A stretch of DNA of 17,237 nt, from positions 1 through 17,237 of the forward strand of contig DMTN01000016.1 in assembly GCA_003477305.1 (NCBI GenBank), given 5' to 3'. Below, piece after piece: positions 13,437 through 17,237 of the stretch. Each line of letters opens with the position of its first letter. Positions within the stretch are counted from its first letter, which is position 1. Below the pieces are notes generated by a model. It searched no databases. It was not told where the DNA came from and saw only the letters and a program-made list of their open reading frames with translations. The position numbers and the translations under genes are program-made. The DNA comes from Acholeplasmatales bacterium (lineage in GTDB: Bacteria > Bacillota_I > Bacilli_A > Izemoplasmatales > Hujiaoplasmataceae).

Positions 13437-13806
13437 CCTCAACCGCCGCGATCGCGGCGCGCATCAGTTCTTCGAGCCGGTCCCGTCGTCCCTCGAGATA
13501 GAGGAATCCGAAGAGCGCTTCGAGGCCGCTCGCCTGATGGTACGTGGCGAGGTCGGCGTTTTTCGGCCGATGCGAAGCTTCGGCGTTGCGGCCGCGTTTG
13601 AAGACATCGGTTTCGGCGTCCGTGAGCATGCCCGCCAGGAGTTTGTCCGCGGCGCGGGACTCGCCGCCGGCGGACGTATACCGGATCGCGGCCGTATGGA
13701 GGTCGTTCGTCTTGGTGATGCCGCGGGCAAGCAGATGTTCGCGGACCCGGAGTTCGAGAACGGCGTCGCCGATGTAGGCGAGCGTCGCGCCGCTGTAGGG
13801 GACCAT
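13426..13806 (-). CDS. mrnC: Mini-ribonuclease III
   Basis: A short RNase III-type enzyme without the double-stranded-RNA-binding domain; in Bacillus it trims the ends of 23S rRNA precursor. 126 aa. The catalytic signature AYIGDAVLELRVREHL (10-25) contains Asp14, and PKNADLATYHQASGLEALFGFLYL (81-104) contains the second acidic residue Glu96. The ATG at 13806 is one base after the cysS stop (TGAGATG) and lacks a Shine-Dalgarno sequence, so it probably depends on translation of cysS. The pairing with cysS is conserved in Bacillota. Confidence 0.93.
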   Translation of the reverse strand: MVPYSGATLAYIGDAVLELRVREHLLARGITKTNDLHTAAIRYTSAGGESRAADKLLAGMLTDAETDVFKRGRNAEASHRPKNADLATYHQASGLEALFGFLYLEGRRDRLEELMRAAIAAVEELL

Positions 13807-13807
13807 C

Positions 13808-15145
13808 TCAGATCAGGTCGCGACGGACCAGTTCGGCGCGGAAGCGGTCCGCGGCGGCGAAGTCCTTCGTCTTGCGGGCGTCTTCCCATGAGACGAAGAG
13901 GGCGCGGTCCTCATCGTCGAGCGGCTTGAGGACGGGTTCGAGGCCGAGGATGCCGAGCATGTAGCGGGCGGCTTCGAGGGCCTGGTTCATGACGGTCGGT
14001 TCGGACGGACGGCGGAGCAGGTTGTTGATGATTTTGAGGAGAGCGTTGAAGGCGGTCAACGCGTTCGGCGTGTTGAAGTCGTTTTCCATCGCTTCGTCGA
14101 ACTGCGTCAGGGTCGCTGCGATTTCCGGGTCGGAAAGCACCGCGTGGACCGTCAGCGTGCGGTTCCGGTCGAGCGTCCGGAAGAGGGTTTGCACGGTCTT
14201 TTCGTCGCGCGACCAGTCTTTTTGGTAACTTTCGAGATTTTCCAGGGAGAAGCTGAGCGGGGCGCGATAGTGGGTCGCGAGCAGATACAGCCGAAAACCG
14301 CGCAGGTCGCCCTCGAGGTCTTTCACCTTGATGTCGTTGCCGAGGCTTTTCGACATCTTTTCGCCGCCGATGTCGAGTCTGCCGTTGTGCATCCAGTAGC
14401 GGGCGACGCGGTGGTGGTCATGGGCGCAAGCCTGGGCGATTTCGTTTTCGTGATGCGGAAACATCAGATCCATGCCACCGCCGTGAATGTCGATTTCCTC
14501 GCCGAAGATGTCGTCGATCATCGCGACGCATTCGGTATGCCAGCCCGGTCGACCGACGGAGAAGGGAGAATCCCAACGAAGTCCTTCCGCCGTTTTCTTC
14601 CATAGCGTGAAATCAAGCGGCGATTCCTTTTTCTCGTTCACTTCGACGCGGGCGCCGGAGATCAGGTCGTCAAGTTTGCGGTTGGAAAGCCGGCCGTAGT
14701 CGGCGGATTTCGAAACGCGGAAGTACACGTCGCCGTCGATTTCGTAGGCGTCGCCGGTTTTCACGAGGTCGGCGATATAATCGATGATCTTGTCCGCGTA
14801 ACGCGTCACGCGCGGCTGGATGTAGTCGACGCTCGATCCGAGGGCTTCGACGTCATGCAGGAAGGCGTCGATGTAGAACTGGCTCACCGTCGCTTCGTCT
14901 TTGCCCTGTTCCTTCGCTTTCGCGATGATCTTGTCGTCGACGTCGGTGAAGTTTGAAACGAACTGTACCCGGTTCCCCTTGGCGGTGAAATAACGGCGGA
15001 CCGTGTCGAAAATGACGACCGGCCGGGCGTTTCCGATATGGATGTAGTTATAGACGGTCGGTCCGCAGACATACATCGAAACGACGCCGGGATGGCGCGG
15101 AACGAAGGTCTCAAGCGCGTTGGTATACGAGTTGAAAATTTTCAT
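13808..15145 (-). CDS. cysS: Cysteinyl-tRNA synthetase
   Basis: Charges tRNA-Cys in the cytoplasm. 445 aa, slightly shorter than most (about 460). The class I signatures are present: HIGN in the HIGH position (36-39) and KMSKS (263-267). The zinc site that selects cysteine is complete: Cys27, Cys206, His231 and Glu235. WHTECVAMI and HGGGMDLMFPHHENEIAQ are diagnostic. I chose ATG 15145 (MKIFNSYTN), which follows GGAAGTGATG; GTG 15154 and ATG 15151 lie inside that ribosome-binding site. First gene of cysS-mrnC. Confidence 0.97.
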   Translation of the reverse strand: MKIFNSYTNALETFVPRHPGVVSMYVCGPTVYNYIHIGNARPVVIFDTVRRYFTAKGNRVQFVSNFTDVDDKIIAKAKEQGKDEATVSQFYIDAFLHDVEALGSSVDYIQPRVTRYADKIIDYIADLVKTGDAYEIDGDVYFRVSKSADYGRLSNRKLDDLISGARVEVNEKKESPLDFTLWKKTAEGLRWDSPFSVGRPGWHTECVAMIDDIFGEEIDIHGGGMDLMFPHHENEIAQACAHDHHRVARYWMHNGRLDIGGEKMSKSLGNDIKVKDLEGDLRGFRLYLLATHYRAPLSFSLENLESYQKDWSRDEKTVQTLFRTLDRNRTLTVHAVLSDPEIAATLTQFDEAMENDFNTPNALTAFNALLKIINNLLRRPSEPTVMNQALEAARYMLGILGLEPVLKPLDDEDRALFVSWEDARKTKDFAAADRFRAELVRRDLI

Positions 15146-15180
15146 GGTCATCACTTCCGTCGATAGATTTCTGCATGATT

Positions 15181-15209
15181 ATTATACACTATACGGAGCG
15201 GATAGACAA
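15181..15209 (-). promoter_or_regulatory. Promoter of cysS-mrnC
   Basis: Minus strand: TTGTCT (15204-15209), 17-nt spacer, perfect TATAAT (15181-15186), about 35 nt upstream of the cysS start. It lies in the 197-nt gap to the divergent cyclase gene. I see no T-box motif in this short leader. Confidence 0.7.
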
Positions 15210-15342
15210 CGGAAAGCGGGAACGGGCGCATTGCGCGAGAAAAAACAGGCATTTCCGCTTGCGTTCGCGGTCCATATGCTAAAATAATATAAGACAGCGT
15301 TCCCGATGCGGACGCGCAGGCATGGTACCGGAGGTATCCCTT

Positions 15343-16512
15343 ATGAATATCATCGACCGCATCAAAGATGCATTGAAACGCTTCCGGGAAGCGATGGGCG
15401 AAACGCGCCGATCCAGCAGCCGTTACGTGCGAATCGCGACCGACATCAATTTCGGTCGGTATCTTTTGATGGTGGTGCTGGCGACCCCGATCATCGCCGG
15501 GACGATGATCGCCGTGTCCCGCGTCGATGCCGCCGGCGACGCGCTCGTCGCGCTTTGGCGTTCCCAGATCCTGATCGTCGACGCCGTCATGATCGCATGC
15601 CACTTGATCCTGCTCGGCATGCTCGCGCTGCTTCGAAAACTGGGAAAAGTCAAAGCGGTCATCGTCGCGCAATACGTCGGCGTCGCCCTCATCGTCGCCC
15701 TGAGCGGTTTAAACACGGTGGTCGGTCAATACATCAGTCCGAATATTTCCGTCTTCATCTATGCCTGCGTCCTCGCCGGGTTCGTCTTCTATCTTCGCCC
15801 GGCGGTGTCCTTCATCGCGTTCTATTCTGTCTTCCTCTTCATGTTCTTCGCGCTGCCGCTGACCCAAGGCGATCACGTCCTGCTCGCTTCCGCCCGTATG
15901 AACGTATTCGCGACGGTTTCGCTCGGATGGTTCGTTTCGGTTGTCGGATGGATCAATCTGCTCGCCAAGAATCGGCGTACCGCGATCATCGCGGCGCAGA
16001 CCCTCGAGCTGCAGGAACTGTCCCGCCGCGACCGTTTGTCCGGTCTCTTGAACCGCGGCGCGATGGAGGACGCCCTACGAGACGCATACGTCGCCCAGAA
16101 GGAGGGTGCCAAGCCGATTCCGATCTTCATCCTCGACCTGGACGAGTTCAAACTCGTGAACGACAGTTACGGTCATCCGGCCGGCGACGGTTTGATTCGG
16201 AAAATCGCTCGCGTCCTGACCGAGAACGTCCCGAATACGGCGCTCATCTCGCGTTGGGGTGGCGACGAATTTCTTGTCGCTTGTCCGGGATGCGAACTTG
16301 CGGGCATCAAGGGCTTGGCCGAAAAGATCCGCGACATCATCGCGACGACGGCGTTTTCCATCGACGAAAATCTGATTCGCACCTCTGTCTCCATCGGCGT
16401 CTCGATCATCGACGAGACCTTCGACCGCGGCTACCGCGACGCCGACAAGGCGCTTTATCTCGCCAAACGGTCCGGCAAGAACCGCGTCATGACCATCGAA
16501 GACCTGAAATAA
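15343..16512 (+). CDS. Membrane-bound diguanylate cyclase (GGDEF)
   Basis: Makes cyclic di-GMP from two GTP. 389 aa: a short basic N-terminus, about six membrane helices (roughly 41-58, 76-97, 105-121, 135-150, 154-172, 186-206) forming a sensor of unknown input, a short coiled linker (210-228), then the GGDEF domain. The domain looks active: RRDRLSGLLNRGAME (228-242), metal-binding Asp265 and Asp267, the NDSYGHPAGD substrate segment (273-282) and an intact GGDEF (306-310). The inhibitory RxxD site nine residues before GGDEF is absent (Pro297 and Ala300 replace Arg and Asp). The ATG at 15343 follows GGAGGT at good spacing; a longer frame from 15322 has no such site. Transcribed divergently from cysS, so not part of the ribosomal cluster. 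Confidence 0.92.
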   Translation: MNIIDRIKDALKRFREAMGETRRSSSRYVRIATDINFGRYLLMVVLATPIIAGTMIAVSRVDAAGDALVALWRSQILIVDAVMIACHLILLGMLALLRKLGKVKAVIVAQYVGVALIVALSGLNTVVGQYISPNISVFIYACVLAGFVFYLRPAVSFIAFYSVFLFMFFALPLTQGDHVLLASARMNVFATVSLGWFVSVVGWINLLAKNRRTAIIAAQTLELQELSRRDRLSGLLNRGAMEDALRDAYVAQKEGAKPIPIFILDLDEFKLVNDSYGHPAGDGLIRKIARVLTENVPNTALISRWGGDEFLVACPGCELAGIKGLAEKIRDIIATTAFSIDENLIRTSVSIGVSIIDETFDRGYRDADKALYLAKRSGKNRVMTIEDLK

Positions 16513-16529
16513 CATCCATGGAACGACGA

Positions 16530-16557
16530 AAAAAGGCACCCCGCAGGGTGCCTTTTT
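16530..16557. terminator. Bidirectional intrinsic terminator
   Basis: AAAAAGGCACCC and GGGTGCCTTTTT form a perfect 12-bp stem around CGCA, with an A-run on one side and a T-run on the other. It ends the plus-strand cyclase transcript and can also end the minus-strand cold-shock transcript. Confidence 0.92.
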
Positions 16558-16578
16558 AGGTTGATATCGTTTTGCTTA

Positions 16579-16776
16579 TTACAGTTTGACGATATTGGCA
16601 GCTTGGGGTCCACGAGCGCCGTTGACGACTTCGAAGGAAACCTTCTGGCCGTTTTCGAGAGCTTTGTAGCCTTCGCCTTGGATTGCCGAGTAATGAGCGA
16701 AGATGTCTTTTCCGTCTTCACCAGTGATGAATCCATAACCTTTTTCTGCGTTAAACCACTTGACCGTGCCGTTCAT
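16579..16776 (-). CDS. Cold-shock protein, CspA family
   Basis: A 65-aa single-domain protein that binds single-stranded RNA or DNA and acts as an RNA chaperone. It starts MNGTVKWFNAEKGYGFI, with RNP1 KGYGFI and an RNP2 variant DIFAHY where most family members have a VFVHF-like sequence. The length is standard. The likely ribosome-binding site AAGGAG lies 14 nt before the ATG, further than usual. The leader is short and A-rich (about 38 nt), so it lacks room for the long thermosensor leader of E. coli cspA. It converges on the cyclase gene. Confidence 0.95.
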   Translation of the reverse strand: MNGTVKWFNAEKGYGFITGEDGKDIFAHYSAIQGEGYKALENGQKVSFEVVNGARGPQAANIVKL

Positions 16777-16820
16777 TTGTTTTTGTGTTTCTCCTTGTTT
16801 TTATTTTTGATGCTGAATAC

Positions 16821-16849
16821 ATTATACAACTTAACTTTTAGAATTGCAA
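16821..16849 (-). promoter_or_regulatory. Promoter of the cold-shock gene
   Basis: Minus strand: TTGCAA (16844-16849), 17-nt spacer, perfect TATAAT (16821-16826). It sits in the 213-nt gap to the divergent transposase-like gene. Confidence 0.7.
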
Positions 16850-16888
16850 GTAGAATCTTTTGGAATCGTCCGTATGTTCCTTTGCAGA

Positions 16889-16924
16889 GTAAACGCAACA
16901 ATCAGAATGGGAAGTTGCGTTTAC
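16889..16924. repeat. Perfect 11-bp inverted repeat
   Basis: GTAAACGCAAC (16889-16899) and GTTGCGTTTAC (16914-16924) are exact inverted copies separated by 14 nt. The right arm covers most of the -35 box of the promoter that follows, so this is DNA upstream of the transcript rather than an RNA hairpin. It could be an operator or part of the terminal repeat of an insertion sequence. Confidence 0.8.
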
Positions 16925-16948
16925 ATCGAAGATAATGTTTTCTATAAT
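16920..16948 (+). promoter_or_regulatory. Promoter of the transposase-like gene
   Basis: TTTACA (16920-16925), 17-nt spacer, perfect TATAAT (16943-16948), about 40 nt before the predicted ATG. The -35 box overlaps the inverted repeat. Confidence 0.72.
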
Positions 16949-16989
16949 GGGACTGTGTTCCGGCCGAAGAAAGCGAGGTGCCTTGGTCC

Positions 16990-17237
16990 ATGCTCGGCTA
17001 TGACGAGATTCTCACCATTTACAAGTACATCTCCCTGAACTACCATGCATCGCAGATCGCCGTGACGATGCACATCTCCCCCTCGACGCTCTACCGCATG
17101 ATCACCGCCAACATCGAAATCAAAAAGAGAAACATATTTTCGCTTGCCTATCATTACCATGAGTGCAAATACGTCCCCGAATGCAAGAAAACGATCAAGC
17201 GATGTCCCGATGAATGCGAACGGTTCGAAAAGTACCT
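16990..17237 (+). CDS. Putative IS30-like transposase, N-terminal part only
   Basis: The frame is open from ATG 16990 to the right edge (82 codons). Residues about 5-45 (EILTIYKYISLNYHASQIA, then SPSTLYRMI) look like the helix-turn-helix that IS30-family transposases use to bind their ends. A cysteine-rich segment follows (Cys59, Cys65, Cys72, Cys76: C-x5-C-x6-C-x3-C), similar to the zinc-ribbon-like stretch in some Bacillota IS30 proteins. The catalytic DDE domain would lie outside the window, so identity and intactness are unproven; a small HTH regulator is the alternative. GAGGTG lies 9 nt before the ATG. Confidence 0.5.
   Translation, partial: MLGYDEILTIYKYISLNYHASQIAVTMHISPSTLYRMITANIEIKKRNIFSLAYHYHECKYVPECKKTIKRCPDECERFEKY

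Noticed and set aside
15146..15180. T-box riboswitch upstream of cysS
   Set aside because: The leader is only about 30 nt after the predicted start site, with no T-box sequence or terminator.
15241..15342. Promoter for the diguanylate cyclase
   Set aside because: TAAAAT and TAATAT near 15280-15290 could be -10 boxes, but I found no acceptable -35 at normal spacing, so I did not list one.
15306..16559. A 417-codon frame overlapping the diguanylate cyclase in another frame
   Set aside because: It is Arg-rich and featureless, while the overlapping frame has a full GGDEF domain, membrane helices and a ribosome-binding site.

Overview
This window is a bacterial information-processing locus. Gene order and family signatures point to a Bacillota-type genome: cysS, mrnC, rlmB, sigH-like, rpmG, secE, nusG, [two ABC genes], rplK, rplA, rplJ, rplL, a ybxB-type methyltransferase, rpoB. 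All of these lie on the minus strand. Shine-Dalgarno sequences are strong. UGA is a stop codon (rplA, rplK, the methyltransferase, the sigma gene and others end in TGA), so this is not a UGA=Trp mycoplasma. The DNA is GC-rich by eye. The RpoB N-terminus resembles what I remember of Acholeplasma-like sequences, so a standard-code, Mollicutes-related lineage is possible. That placement is an inference and I am not confident in it.

Layout, following minus-strand transcription from right to left. cysS-mrnC has its own promoter and ends at an intrinsic terminator. rlmB and a SigH-like sigma factor follow from a promoter whose spacer holds a perfect palindrome; the yacP/rae1 gene usually found between them in Bacillus is absent. 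A clear promoter right after the sigma gene drives rpmG-secE-nusG, and SecE has an unusual three-helix form. An intrinsic terminator closes nusG. Two large ABC ATPase/FtsX-like permease fusion genes, with their own extended -10 promoter, then interrupt the normally adjacent nusG-rplK pair. A near-consensus promoter restarts the ribosomal block rplK-rplA, then an L10-leader-like RNA with an attenuator, then rplJ-rplL, a compound hairpin, and the ybxB-type methyltransferase. A further promoter at the end of that gene serves rpoB, which runs off the left edge.

The right end holds plus-strand genes: a membrane-bound diguanylate cyclase diverging from cysS, and, at the very edge, the start of an IS30-like transposase. 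A minus-strand cold-shock gene lies between them and shares a bidirectional terminator with the cyclase. A perfect 11-bp inverted repeat overlaps the -35 box of the transposase promoter.

The most distinctive content is the ABC pair inside the ribosomal/transcription cluster, the set of RNA and DNA control elements between the cluster genes, the three-helix SecE, and a Gln at a rifampicin-contact position of RpoB. I see no CRISPR array, tRNA or rRNA gene. No stretch over 300 bases lacks a gene.
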